A DNA stretch of 53,000 nucleotides, from assembly GCA_047635695.1 (NCBI GenBank), contig JBLILN010000011.1, positions 1 to 53,000 of the forward strand. The letters are read 5' to 3'. Positions within the stretch are counted from its first letter, which is position 1; each line of letters begins with the position of its first letter. The stretch is from UBA2136 sp047635695 (GTDB lineage: Bacteria; Pseudomonadota; Alphaproteobacteria; UBA2136). The notes under the pieces were generated by a model that saw nothing but the letters and a program-made list of their open reading frames with translations, was not told where the DNA came from and did not search any database. Shown piece by piece: positions 20,184-28,673 of this stretch. Both the position numbers and the translations under genes were made by a program.

Positions 20184-20798
20184 TTATACTTTGCCGACAT
20201 GCTTTTCTCTGTCGGTGTAAGGAGATTTATCACCTTCTTTGTACGCGTATTGTGGTTTCATAGATTCTTTGCGCTTAAATACGGGTGTACGTTTAATTTT
20301 TTTCTGTAATTGTAGAACGCCATAAATCACGGCTTCTGCAGTTGGGGGGCAGCCTGGAACATAAACGTCAACAGGTATAATGCGGTCACAACCTCTCACC
20401 ACTGAATATGAATGATGGTAATAACCACCACCATTTGCACATGAACCCATTGAAATAACATAGCGTGGCTCAGGCATTTGGTCATAAACCTTGCGTAATG
20501 CGGGTGCCATTTTATTTGTCAATGTACCAGCAACGATCATCAAGTCACTTTGCCTAGGTGAAGGGCGAAACAATGTCCCAAAGCGCTCCATATCATAACG
20601 GCTTGCCGCTGCGTGCATCATTTCAACTGCGCAACAAGCAAGACCAAAAGTCATGGGCCAAATAGACCCAGCACGTGCCCAATTAACAACATCGTCAATA
20701 GAAGTTAAAACATAACCTTGATCACGCAAACCTTGTTCAAGTTCAACATTTGTGTCTTTTGTTAAATTACCTGGATCAACCTTAGTGATTACTCCCAT
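20184..20798 (-). CDS. nuoB: NADH-quinone oxidoreductase subunit B ([4Fe-4S] N2)
   Basis: About 204 aa. Carries the last cluster (N2) next to quinone, with adjacent cysteines in MTFGLACCAVEMMH and further ligands in GSCANGGGYYHH and VPGCPPTAEA. The frame is open up to 20870, but the ATG at 20798 is chosen: a GGGAG ribosome site lies just upstream, and this start overlaps the nuoA stop by 10 bases as in coupled operons. The longer version would add residues read from nuoA sequence. Confidence 0.97.
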   Translation of the reverse strand: MGVITKVDPGNLTKDTNVELEQGLRDQGYVLTSIDDVVNWARAGSIWPMTFGLACCAVEMMHAAASRYDMERFGTLFRPSPRQSDLMIVAGTLTNKMAPALRKVYDQMPEPRYVISMGSCANGGGYYHHSYSVVRGCDRIIPVDVYVPGCPPTAEAVIYGVLQLQKKIKRTPVFKRKESMKPQYAYKEGDKSPYTDREKHVGKV

Positions 20799-21145
20799 TC
20801 GAGTGCTCCCTTTTTCCATTCGTAAATAAAGCCAACAGTTAAAACAAAAAGAAATACCATCATTGTCCAAAAACCAAAGAGCCCAATATCACCAAAGGCC
20901 ATAGCCCATGGGAATAAAAAAGCGACCTCAAGGTCAAATATGATAAATAAAATAGCGACAAGATAAAAGCGTACGTCAAAACGCTGCCTTGCAGAATCAA
21001 AAGCTTCAAAACCACATTCGTACGGAGACATTTTTTCTGCATCTGGCTTTTTAGGCGCTACAATAAATGGAATCGCCGTTAAAACAAGGGATAACCCTGT
21101 AGCGATAATGAGAAATATTAATACTGGAAAATATTCTGTTAACAT
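20789..21145 (-). CDS. nuoA: NADH-quinone oxidoreductase subunit A
   Basis: 118 aa with three membrane helices and the loop motif SPYECGFEAFDSARQRFDVRFY, which contains the conserved cysteine of the ND3-type loop. First gene of the complex I operon. A 127-base gap separates it from the upstream aminotransferase gene and is the likely promoter region. Confidence 0.96.
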   Translation of the reverse strand: MLTEYFPVLIFLIIATGLSLVLTAIPFIVAPKKPDAEKMSPYECGFEAFDSARQRFDVRFYLVAILFIIFDLEVAFLFPWAMAFGDIGLFGFWTMMVFLFVLTVGFIYEWKKGALEWE

Positions 21146-21227
21146 GGTCCACTTTTTTTATTATTAATATTTTTGCATAGTACTCCTGTTACTCTTTAAA
21201 TAACAGAAAAATCATACAATTCCGAAA

Positions 21228-21233
21228 ATTATA
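21228..21233 (-). promoter_or_regulatory. Possible -10 box of the nuo operon
   Basis: Read on the minus strand this is a perfect TATAAT, about 82 bases before the nuoA start. No convincing -35 box lies 16–18 bases upstream. A 6-bp hairpin (stem CTGTTA/TAACAG, 21188–21208) would lie in the leader. The call is suggestive only. Confidence 0.3.
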
Positions 21234-21272
21234 TGAAGATAAAAAGCACAAATCATTGATTTAAAAATAATT

Positions 21273-22133
21273 TTACACCTTTGAAATTTCCACCTTAAAC
21301 GCCTGCCACAATTTTTTATACACAGAAAACGAAGACAAATCAAAGTGCATATCATCAATTTGTTTTATCGGCATAAGCTCAACTGTTGAACCCGTCATAA
21401 ATGCTTCATCCATAGAAGATATCTCTGACTTTAAGACAACACGCTCTTCAACCATTATATTATTCTCACAGGCAAGTTTAAGCACTACTTGCCTTGTAAC
21501 ACCCACTAATACACCTGTTTTTGGTGTAATAAGAACACCGTTTTTTATAAAAAAGATATTACTACGAGAACATTCCGTTACTTCGCCTTGCCTATTAATA
21601 TATAAAATATCTTCAAAACCATTCGTAGCAACTGCAGAGCTTGCAATAATAGCATTCACATAATTTGTTGTCTTAGCTTCAGGTTGCGTTCGCTCAGCAT
21701 CTACCGTTGCAATAGCTACACCTTGTTTATAGTATTTTTCATGAGCTGGAAATGAGTCACTAAAAGCCTTAAACGGCTCATGAATAAGTATGACTTTTGC
21801 ATCAAAGTTTTTACCTACTTCCAAGCTCCAACCAATAGACTTAGGTGTGCCCTGCGTAATATATATTTTAATGACACTTTGTGGGAAGTTGTTTTTTTCA
21901 ATGAGCGCCTGAACCATGTTTTTAAAATCTTTTTTTGAATAAGGTTGATCTATATTACATATATCAATACTTTTCATAAGCCGGCTTAAGTGCATGTCTA
22001 ATTTAAAAGGATGTTTACCGTAAATACGTGTGAGTTCAAACACAACATTTCCACGTGAAAAACCAAAATCATCAACAGAAATAGATAGGATTTTTCTATC
22101 AACAATATCGCCATTTAAATAAGCATAGATCAT
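21273..22133 (-). CDS. Class IV PLP aminotransferase (D-alanine transaminase-like)
   Basis: 286 aa fold-type IV aminotransferase. The PLP lysine is in EAKTTNYVNAI (K154), with the glutamate/serine block TECSRSNIFF (E187) and VGVTRQVVL for phosphate binding. The N-terminus DDFGFSRGNVVFE fits the family. Length suits D-amino-acid transaminase, but branched-chain aminotransferases and aminodeoxychorismate lyases share these motifs, so substrate is uncertain. It is the third gene of a small set (deaminase, pterin dehydratase, aminotransferase) ahead of nuo. Confidence 0.8.
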   Translation of the reverse strand: MIYAYLNGDIVDRKILSISVDDFGFSRGNVVFELTRIYGKHPFKLDMHLSRLMKSIDICNIDQPYSKKDFKNMVQALIEKNNFPQSVIKIYITQGTPKSIGWSLEVGKNFDAKVILIHEPFKAFSDSFPAHEKYYKQGVAIATVDAERTQPEAKTTNYVNAIIASSAVATNGFEDILYINRQGEVTECSRSNIFFIKNGVLITPKTGVLVGVTRQVVLKLACENNIMVEERVVLKSEISSMDEAFMTGSTVELMPIKQIDDMHFDLSSFSVYKKLWQAFKVEISKV

Positions 22134-22183
22134 TATTTATTTTTCTTTTTTTTAAGCATATATAGTACATGCCCACTTAATAG

Positions 22184-22537
22184 TTAAACTAAATCATCGT
22201 AAAGACGCTGAGCCTTTGCAGCCAAAACAAAATCCGCCTCGTGCAAACCGCCTATACTATGCGTTTGAATATCTAAATCAACATAGCCCCAGCCAAGATG
22301 GATATCTGGGTGGTGCATTGCCGCATCAGCTATCATACCAATTTCGTGGACAAAATGAAGTGCACGCTTAAAGTTTTTAAACTTATAGGAAACATGGAGC
22401 TTGGTTGCATCTTCATTTAAACGCCATGGTTCACCCACCTTCTCAAGCATAGACTGAGCAGGAGAAACGTTAAGGGCAACAGTACCTTTTTTTGCTGGTA
22501 ATATTTCTTTATCAGCTAACATGCAAATAGTCATCAT
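22184..22537 (-). CDS. phhB: 4a-hydroxytetrahydrobiopterin dehydratase (PCD/DCoH)
   Basis: 117 aa. The dehydratase motif is clear: AAMHHPDIHLGWGYVDLDI, with the catalytic histidine pair, and the C-terminal GLHEADFVLAAK. Recycles the pterin cofactor of aromatic amino acid hydroxylases; in many bacteria it also serves other pterin-type steps. The first two codons are both ATG; AAGGA lies 4 and 7 bases before them, so the second (22534) is equally likely. It overlaps the end of the deaminase gene by about 25 bases. No phenylalanine hydroxylase is in the window. Confidence 0.9.
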   Translation of the reverse strand: MMTICMLADKEILPAKKGTVALNVSPAQSMLEKVGEPWRLNEDATKLHVSYKFKNFKRALHFVHEIGMIADAAMHHPDIHLGWGYVDLDIQTHSIGGLHEADFVLAAKAQRLYDDLV

Positions 22538-22976
22538 GACGTCCTTTTTTTGATTTATTTGAAGTGAATTTATAAGGTAAAAGGTTTTCGATATTCATTT
22601 TAAAATACCCTTCATCGTCAATCAAAATGACGTCAGCCTCTTGGGCATAATCAGCGATCATCTCTCGACACTTACCACATGGAGAAACAACTGAAATATC
22701 TTGCTCAGGGCGCGAAGCCCTTGGTTTTCTAACAGCAACAATAGTTTTAAATGGTAGGTCCTCAGCTAATACAACTTGACCTATAGCCACAGGCTCCCCA
22801 CACACAGCCATACCACCAACATATGTGTCCATATTCACAGACGTATAAATGGCACCACTTTTACCAAGGCAAGCAACGCCTATATGGTGCCAATCTTCTT
22901 TAAAGTGTCTTTCGATGATAGCCTGAGCTTCTGCAATGAGCTTATGATCTTGTGCGTCTAAATGCTGTCGAATCAT
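22512..22976 (-). CDS. Cytidine deaminase-like zinc hydrolase
   Basis: 154 aa from the ATG at 22976, with AAGG about 11 bases upstream; an in-frame TTG at 22985 sits too close to that site. The zinc-deaminase signature is VCGEPVAIGQ (zinc-binding C59, catalytic E61) followed by PCGKCREMIADY (C100, C103), the C..E…PCxxC pattern of the cytidine/blasticidin-S deaminase branch. The first zinc ligand is Cys rather than His, as in tetrameric cytidine deaminases. Substrate could be cytidine, a base analogue or a nucleoside antibiotic; not determinable here. First gene of the minus-strand block leading into nuo. Confidence 0.8.
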   Translation of the reverse strand: MIRQHLDAQDHKLIAEAQAIIERHFKEDWHHIGVACLGKSGAIYTSVNMDTYVGGMAVCGEPVAIGQVVLAEDLPFKTIVAVRKPRASRPEQDISVVSPCGKCREMIADYAQEADVILIDDEGYFKMNIENLLPYKFTSNKSKKGRHDDYLHVS

Positions 22977-23097
22977 AGATAACAAACCTTATTATTATAA
23001 TTTTTATGACTGTAATTGTAACACAATTCACATAACCAAGAAAAAACATTTTATTTTACATAAAAAGAACGCCCTATTAAAAAAAACACTTATGAAT

Positions 23098-23124
23098 AAA
23101 AAAAGCTTCCTTGCGGAAGCTTTC
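23098..23124 (-). terminator. Rho-independent terminator after the tRNA
   Basis: On the minus strand: stem AAAGCTTCC, tetraloop GCAA, GGAAGCTTT, then a T-run. It begins 8 bases after the tRNA CCA and closes the cinA–tRNA transcript. Confidence 0.9.
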
Positions 23125-23131
23125 AAATAAG

Positions 23132-23208
23132 TGGTGGGTGTGGGCGGACTCGAACCGCCACTGGATAGATTTTAAGTCTACTTTCTCTACCAATTGGAAT
23201 ACACACCC
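23132..23208 (-). tRNA. tRNA with UAA anticodon (leucine codon UUA) but short variable loop
   Basis: A complete cloverleaf: acceptor GGGTGTG/CACACCC (23202–23208 with 23136–23142), discriminator A, encoded CCA (23132–23134), D-loop with GG, anticodon stem GTAGA/TCTAT with loop CTTAAAA giving anticodon TAA, variable loop of five bases (CCAGT) and T-arm GGCGG–TTCGAGT–CCGCC. Anticodon TAA predicts leucine. Bacterial tRNA-Leu normally has a long class II variable arm, which is absent here, so charging identity is open. It lies 27 bases downstream of the cinA-like gene, probably in one transcript. Confidence 0.85.
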
Positions 23209-23235
23209 AACTTGAGAAAAGTTATATCACCATTT

Positions 23236-23967
23236 TTATCGATATTCCACATCTAAATTGTTTAAAAGTGAAATAACTTCTTTATAAGCATTTCCGAGTG
23301 CTGTGGTGTTGTCACTGCGCATCACTAGGCTCGTTGCCCCTTTGCCATCATGACGAAACGGATAAGAACCCAATTCTACTTCTTCATATTGTCGTTGTAT
23401 ATTTTCAAAACCATGACTAATAATACTTTCACCCGCGAAGACATCAATACTCTTTGAAAATATCTCACTGCCGCGTTTGAGATTTGGAATAATCGCTTCC
23501 AGCATCACACGCATAATTTTTGGTACGCCCGCCATACAGTAAACATTTTCCATACGAAAACCTGGGGCAATAGAAAGCGGGTTAACAACAAGGCCCGCGC
23601 CTTTTGGAAAATGCGCCATCTTAAGTAAAGACTCATTGGTATTGCCTTTAAAATGTTCTTCAAATGCTTGAACCGTCGCTTCATCACGCTCTATGGGTAC
23701 TTTAAAAGCCTCTGCAACGCATTCAACTGTAATGTCGTCGTGCGTAGGGCCAATGCCCCCCGTTGTAAAAACATATGTATATTTCTTACGCAGTTCATTC
23801 AAGGTATTTACAATAACTTCTTTATCGTCAGGGATAACACGGCATTCCTGTAAACGCACGCCAATATCGGCCATGCGTCTCGCAATATGGTTCATGTTTT
23901 CGTCAGGCGTACGGCCTGATAATATCTCATTTCCGATTAAAATAATGGCGCAGCTTGGGTTTGTCAT
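23236..23967 (-). CDS. CinA-type molybdopterin-binding-like protein (N-terminal domain only)
   Basis: 243 aa with the MoCF/MoaB-like domain seen at the N-terminus of CinA: AIILIGNEILSGRTPDENM, TTGGIGPTHDDITVE and CMAGVPKIMRVMLEA. The C-terminal nicotinamide-nucleotide amidase domain of full-length CinA (~410 aa) is absent, so it belongs to the short competence/damage-inducible-A family. Family members cleave pyrophosphate bonds such as ADP-ribose, but the role of short forms is not settled. It is followed by the UAA tRNA. Confidence 0.85.
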   Translation of the reverse strand: MTNPSCAIILIGNEILSGRTPDENMNHIARRMADIGVRLQECRVIPDDKEVIVNTLNELRKKYTYVFTTGGIGPTHDDITVECVAEAFKVPIERDEATVQAFEEHFKGNTNESLLKMAHFPKGAGLVVNPLSIAPGFRMENVYCMAGVPKIMRVMLEAIIPNLKRGSEIFSKSIDVFAGESIISHGFENIQRQYEEVELGSYPFRHDGKGATSLVMRSDNTTALGNAYKEVISLLNNLDVEYR

Positions 23968-24076
23968 GAAAGGTACCCTTTTCAGTATTAATTGTTACAA
24001 TCAGAATAGCAAAAGCACTTTCAAATAACAAGATGCGTTGCTATAATCACCTTAAATATATACATAAACTTTGGAG

Positions 24077-25138
24077 CTAAGACATCAGTTTTAATTGATC
24101 CACTGCTTGTGGCAGGGCTCTATCTGTATGCTTATAAGCAGCTTCCATTGCTTGTCTACCACGTGGTGTACGTTGAATAAAACCAAGTTGAATAAGATAG
24201 GGTTCAATCACGTCTTCAATAGTATCTTTACTTTCACCACTCGCGGCGGCCATGGTTTCAACACCGACAGGTCCACCCTTAAATTTATCGAGTAAAATTT
24301 CAAGATAACGGTGGTCATTTCGGTCAAGACCAATGTGATCAACTTCAATCGCGGTTAAAGCGATATCGGCAATAGCTTTATGGATAACGCCGTCACCTTT
24401 GACCACAGCAAAGTCACGCACACGGCGCAATAAACGATTGGCAATACGTGGCGTCCCACGACTGCGGATAGCAATTTCATGCGCGCCGGCCGCATCAATA
24501 TCAACACCCAACAAACCGCTCGCCCTTGTCACAATTGAAGCAAGTTCTACGGGGTTATAATACTCAAGGCGTTGCTGGACACCAAAGCGCTCACGCAGTG
24601 GTGAAGAAAGCATCCCCGCTCTTGTGGTTGCACCCACCAAAGTAAAGGGTGGTAAATCAACCTTTACAGTTCTGGCTGCAGGGCCTTCCCCAATAATAAT
24701 ATCAAGTTTATGGTCTTCCATTGCTGGGTATAAAATTTCTTCGACGCTTGTGGATAGACGGTGAATTTCGTCAATGAATAAAACGTCATTGGGTTGCAAC
24801 GACGTAAGGATAGCCGCAAGGTCCCCACCCTTTTCAATTACAGGGCCTGAAGTGCTATGAAAACCAACACCTAATTCCTTAGCAATAATTTGTGAAAGAG
24901 ACGTTTTTCCGAGGCCTGGAGGGCCGTAAAACAAAACATGATCAAGGGCGCCGCCCCTTGTTTTAGCTGCTTGAATAAATATTTTTAGGTTATCACATAG
25001 CTTTGATTGCCCTGTAAATGATTCAAGATTTTCAGGGCGCAATGCATGGTCAACTTGATGTTCAACTGTTTGTTTTTCAGCTGAAATTTCACGTGTTATT
25101 TCAGGTGATTTTTGTGGTGTTACTGTTTCGATCGCCAT
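24077..25138 (-). CDS. ruvB: Holliday junction branch migration ATPase RuvB
   Basis: 353 aa AAA+ helicase. Walker A GPPGLGKTSL, Walker B FIDEIHRL, sensor 1 LVGATTRAG and the C-terminal winged helix with RTPRGR are all present. Forms hexameric rings that pull DNA through the RuvA–Holliday junction complex in recombinational repair. ATG overlaps the ruvA stop by one base. Confidence 0.97.
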   Translation of the reverse strand: MAIETVTPQKSPEITREISAEKQTVEHQVDHALRPENLESFTGQSKLCDNLKIFIQAAKTRGGALDHVLFYGPPGLGKTSLSQIIAKELGVGFHSTSGPVIEKGGDLAAILTSLQPNDVLFIDEIHRLSTSVEEILYPAMEDHKLDIIIGEGPAARTVKVDLPPFTLVGATTRAGMLSSPLRERFGVQQRLEYYNPVELASIVTRASGLLGVDIDAAGAHEIAIRSRGTPRIANRLLRRVRDFAVVKGDGVIHKAIADIALTAIEVDHIGLDRNDHRYLEILLDKFKGGPVGVETMAAASGESKDTIEDVIEPYLIQLGFIQRTPRGRQAMEAAYKHTDRALPQAVDQLKLMS

Positions 25139-25737
25139 TAACGCATCTCCTGTAGACTGGCTTTAAAGAGATTGTCAAAGGTCACATCACCGTCCACATT
25201 TTCAAGGGCATTAAAAACGGCTTTTTCGGCTTGGGCTGGTCTATAACCAAGGTTTGATAAAGCACTCACAACTTCCGCATTAACGCCTGTAGCTTGTGGG
25301 TGAATTGTGCCTTCTGTTGCTTGTGGCACCATTGATATAGAACCAATTTTACCGCTGAGTTCAAGCACAATACGGTCGCCCAACTTAGGGCCAACACCGC
25401 TGGCGCGTGCCATCATTTTACCGTCAGAATTTGTGACAGCCGTCACAATATCGTTTGCAGAAAGAGCACTTAAAATGGCTAATCCTACTTTAGGCCCAAC
25501 ACCGTTCACTGACGTTAAAAGTTGAAAACATTCACGTTCTTCTGTAGAACCGAAGCCAAAAAGTGTAAATTCTTGTTCACGGACATGGCTATGGATATGC
25601 AGTTTTGTCACTTCGCCCACCGTCAGTGAAGCCAGTGTTTTTGATGAACAAAAGGCTAAATAGCCTACCCCATTAACGTCGATAGCGAGTGACTTTTCAC
25701 CCATTTCTTCGACGATGCCTTTTAAAAAATAAATCAT
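25138..25737 (-). CDS. ruvA: Holliday junction DNA helicase subunit RuvA
   Basis: 199 aa. OB-fold N-terminus, two helix-hairpin-helix segments (LLTSVNGVGPKVGLAILS and ASGVGPKLGDRIVLEL) and the C-terminal RuvB-binding helix bundle (VVSALSNLGYRPAQAEKAV). Binds the four-way junction and loads RuvB. In many proteobacteria ruvC precedes ruvA, but here a 421-base non-coding stretch does. Confidence 0.96.
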   Translation of the reverse strand: MIYFLKGIVEEMGEKSLAIDVNGVGYLAFCSSKTLASLTVGEVTKLHIHSHVREQEFTLFGFGSTEERECFQLLTSVNGVGPKVGLAILSALSANDIVTAVTNSDGKMMARASGVGPKLGDRIVLELSGKIGSISMVPQATEGTIHPQATGVNAEVVSALSNLGYRPAQAEKAVFNALENVDGDVTFDNLFKASLQEMR

Positions 25738-26158
25738 AAGGCTTATATTACACTAAATCGACTTTTCAATAAACCGCTAAAACAGGTAAAAATACCGCCA
25801 TAAGCACAGCTATAACGAGAATAACGTTATTTTACGGCGAATTTAAGCGGTATTGAAGTGGAACGAAGCCCCCTAAAAGCGGAATAGCGGTGGAACTACA
25901 GGCGAATTAGAAACATAAAACCCTCCATAATACCAACCAATGGTTAGTAAAAACGCTCGTTTAATTCCTCATTTTAAATACAAGTCGAACCGTAAGCATA
26001 TTTGCCTTGCAAATTAACAATGTATACGATATAAATAAATCTGATAAAGATCCATCTCAAAGTTTTAAATGTATTGGCATTCATGCCTGCATATACCCAC
26101 CCTACCCTTTTTTAATATACCACTATATTTATCTTTATATCCCACAAGGAGAACTCAT
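25738..26158. other. Non-coding stretch with inverted and direct repeats
   Basis: Between ruvA and the next plus-strand gene. Visible: AATACCGC (25791–25798) matched by GCGGTATT (25847–25854), with a 10-base palindrome ATAACGTTAT (25821–25830) between them. Two partly similar segments follow that end in GTGGAAC. I see no alphaproteobacterial SOS box (GTTC-N7-GTTC) in either orientation. The right end holds the leader of the 26159 gene. Confidence 0.5.
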
Positions 26159-26578
26159 ATGAGTGATCAAATTTATACGATAAAAGACGTTATAAAAGCA
26201 CGAAAAGCACGCCAGAAAAAAGCTGATGACTATGAAGCAAAAAATATAATTGGAAAAATGCTCTTTACTTTTGAGCGTGGCATCGCAGCAAGCATGAAAG
26301 AATTAGCAACCACGGATAACGATAGAAATGACGTTTTAGCCTACGCTAGCTTTCACTGTGATAACGCTAGAATACTTGCATTATATAAAAAAGAGGCATT
26401 TGAAACGTCATACTTTTTAATATCAGGTGTTCGAGCACTGGCTACTAAATACGGTTTAAAAAATGTAACCATAACCGCAGGCCTTGAGCCCCAATGGTAC
26501 GAGGATGACATGTGTAAGAGTGGTGACTGCTGGACATACAGCGCCGATTACACTTTAAAAGCGGAGCTAGACATTTAA
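26159..26578 (+). CDS. Hypothetical protein, 139 aa
   Basis: I do not recognise this protein. The frame is open from 26069, but the ATG at 26159 follows AAGGAG with good spacing, and the upstream residues look untranslated. N-terminal ~25 residues are rich in Lys/Ala and probably helical. A central FHCDNARILALYKKEAFE stretch and a C-terminal EPQWYEDDMCKSGDCWTYSA with two close cysteines follow. No signal peptide or membrane helix, so probably cytoplasmic. Monocistronic, with its own terminator. Confidence 0.7.
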   Translation: MSDQIYTIKDVIKARKARQKKADDYEAKNIIGKMLFTFERGIAASMKELATTDNDRNDVLAYASFHCDNARILALYKKEAFETSYFLISGVRALATKYGLKNVTITAGLEPQWYEDDMCKSGDCWTYSADYTLKAELDI

Positions 26579-26613
26579 ACCCATCCTTGCGACACAAAAA
26601 ACCACGCGTTATA

Positions 26614-26637
26614 AAGCCCTCAATTGAGGGCTTTTTT
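26614..26637. terminator. Bidirectional rho-independent terminator
   Basis: AAGCCCTC (26614–26621), loop AATT, GAGGGCTT (26626–26633), then T-run. It ends the 26159 gene; the last bases overlap the end of the convergent acetyltransferase gene. Confidence 0.85.
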
Positions 26638-27202
26638 ATGTCTCACCTAATTTAACAAATCCAAAATTTGAATACCAGTCTTTTGGCCAATCATTTGATT
26701 TTGCCATCAAACAAAGGGCTGAATAATTTTCTTTTCTAGCGTAACAACACAGGCTTGACAAAATATCATTTCCATAACCTTTCCCTTGAAATTCAGGTGA
26801 AATATCCACATCTTGCAAACGACCAACAATTACTCCGTTATACTTAAATGGTACGAGGCCAATCGCACCAATAGTTTGGCCATATTTTTGAGCCAAAAAC
26901 CAAGTTCCATTCAGTTTTGTTGATTTTATCTTTATATCATCAACAAAACTCTGAATCAGAGCCTCATCTTCAACACAAAATTCTTTTTCTATTATTTTTC
27001 TGATATAAAACAGCTCTACCCAATCCTGCGCACTTAAAATAGGTTGAAGTGTTAAATTAGTAGAGGTATTCAATTTAAAGGGAGTTAGTTCCAACCACAT
27101 TGTCCATTCATGATTAGCAACATCAAAGCTAAAATCAGCCTCACATTTTTTTAATTGTTCTTCAGTATAAAGAACAAAGTTGCGTTTTGACAAAATTTCC
27201 AA
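26636..27202 (-). CDS. GNAT-family N-acetyltransferase
   Basis: 188 aa. The acetyl-CoA-binding motif A is visible as RLQDVDISPEFQGKGYG (Q-G-K-G-Y-G), followed by a helix and the C-terminal DWYSNFGFVKLGE typical of GNAT enzymes. The first ~45 residues precede the fold. The start is a TTG directly abutting the trkH stop with no clear ribosome site, so translation probably depends on coupling to trkH. Substrate unknown. Confidence 0.8.
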   Translation of the reverse strand: MEILSKRNFVLYTEEQLKKCEADFSFDVANHEWTMWLELTPFKLNTSTNLTLQPILSAQDWVELFYIRKIIEKEFCVEDEALIQSFVDDIKIKSTKLNGTWFLAQKYGQTIGAIGLVPFKYNGVIVGRLQDVDISPEFQGKGYGNDILSSLCCYARKENYSALCLMAKSNDWPKDWYSNFGFVKLGET

Positions 27203-28660
27203 TCACTTTCGCCAAAACTCAGGCATGAGCAATATAAGTATTGTAAACAGCTCTAAACGTCCAAGCAACATTGAAAAACAAAGGATGAGCTTTTCTCCAC
27301 CAAGTAGATGTGAATAATTCGACGCTGGGCCAAGGTCACCCAAGGCAGGGCCAAGACCTGTAAGCGTTGCCGCCGCGGCACTAAAGGCCTCTATCAAGTC
27401 AAGGTTATTGTAAAGGGATAGTATTGAAGCAATGGTGATAAATGAGATAATATAAAGCCCTGCAAAACTCCACACCGCTTGGACAATTTTATCGCTCACG
27501 GTACGGCCACCCATCTTTATATGGAGTAAAGCATGCGGGTGTATCATCTTCATTAACTCACGTAACCCTTGCTTGGAAATAAGCAAAACACGTAACATTT
27601 TCATCCCCCCTGCGGTAGAACCTGAACAACCACCAATAAACATGAGTATCATAGCAAACATAGGCACCATAAGCGGCCATGAAGCATAATCTTGCGTAGC
27701 GTAACCTGTCGTTGTCATGATGGATGTGATGTTAAACAATGTATGGCGCAGTGATTCACCATAAGTATCGTAACCATTCGCCAAGCCTGTAATTTGGTAA
27801 GCGAGGAAGAAAATAGCCGCGAATAAAATAAATATAAACATACGGAATTCTGTATCTTTAAAATAAATGGAGAAGCTACGTTTGGACAAAAACATAAAAT
27901 GTAAGCTAAAGTTTAAGGCACCAATAATCATAAACGCCACGGCAACACCTTCAATGAAAGGACTGTCATAATAACCGATAGAAGCGTCGTGCGTTGAATA
28001 ACCACCTGTGGCAACTGTTGTAAATGCATGGCATATAGCGTCAAATGTTGTCATGCCACCAAACTGATAAAGTAAGGCACATATAACCGTAAAGAGGAAA
28101 TATACGCCCCAAAGTAATGTGGCCATCTCTCGTAAACGCGGCTGAAGTTTGTCCTTTTCCACACCTGGCATTTCAGCCTTATAAAGCTGCATACCACCGA
28201 CACCCAAAAACGGTATAATTGCCGTTGCAAGTACAACCACACCCATGCCACCTAGCCACTGCAACAAAGCACGCCAAAATAAAATACCATGATCTACTTG
28301 GTCTAAGCCCGACATAACACTGGCACCTGTGGTTGTTAACCCTGACATAGATTCAAAAAAGGCGTCAATAAATGTTGGCACAACAGCCGAATTATAAAGT
28401 GGGACTGCGCCAAAAAGAGACAGTGCAAACCAAGCAAGAAACGTCAGTAAGAAGGCATCGCGGTGCGAAAGTTGCTTACCAGAACCCCGCGTCATCAAAA
28501 TAAAAATAACACCGCAAAAGATGGTCGCCAATGCGCTGACAACAAAGCTATCGTATGCCGTACCATTTGAAAAATACGAGATAGTAGCTGGTACAAACAT
28601 GGTAAAACCAAAGCTTGTAAGCAACCAACCTAAAATATTAAATATGAGCGGAAAATGCAT
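27203..28660 (-). CDS. trkH: Trk-type potassium channel subunit TrkH
   Basis: 485 aa membrane protein with four M1–P–M2 repeats. The selectivity-filter glycine segments are visible in order: GLTTTGASVMSG, VATGGYSTHD, TTTGYATQDY and TLTGLGPALGDLG. Inner-membrane K+ uptake channel regulated by TrkA, which is encoded just upstream (13-base gap). Length and motif set are normal. Confidence 0.95.
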   Translation of the reverse strand: MHFPLIFNILGWLLTSFGFTMFVPATISYFSNGTAYDSFVVSALATIFCGVIFILMTRGSGKQLSHRDAFLLTFLAWFALSLFGAVPLYNSAVVPTFIDAFFESMSGLTTTGASVMSGLDQVDHGILFWRALLQWLGGMGVVVLATAIIPFLGVGGMQLYKAEMPGVEKDKLQPRLREMATLLWGVYFLFTVICALLYQFGGMTTFDAICHAFTTVATGGYSTHDASIGYYDSPFIEGVAVAFMIIGALNFSLHFMFLSKRSFSIYFKDTEFRMFIFILFAAIFFLAYQITGLANGYDTYGESLRHTLFNITSIMTTTGYATQDYASWPLMVPMFAMILMFIGGCSGSTAGGMKMLRVLLISKQGLRELMKMIHPHALLHIKMGGRTVSDKIVQAVWSFAGLYIISFITIASILSLYNNLDLIEAFSAAAATLTGLGPALGDLGPASNYSHLLGGEKLILCFSMLLGRLELFTILILLMPEFWRK

Positions 28661-28673
28661 TGAAAATTACCCT

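Noticed and set aside
23132..23208. Ochre suppressor tRNA reading of the UAA anticodon
   Set aside because: With T at position 33 the anticodon is UAA, which reads codon UUA. A UAA-stop suppressor would need anticodon UUA.
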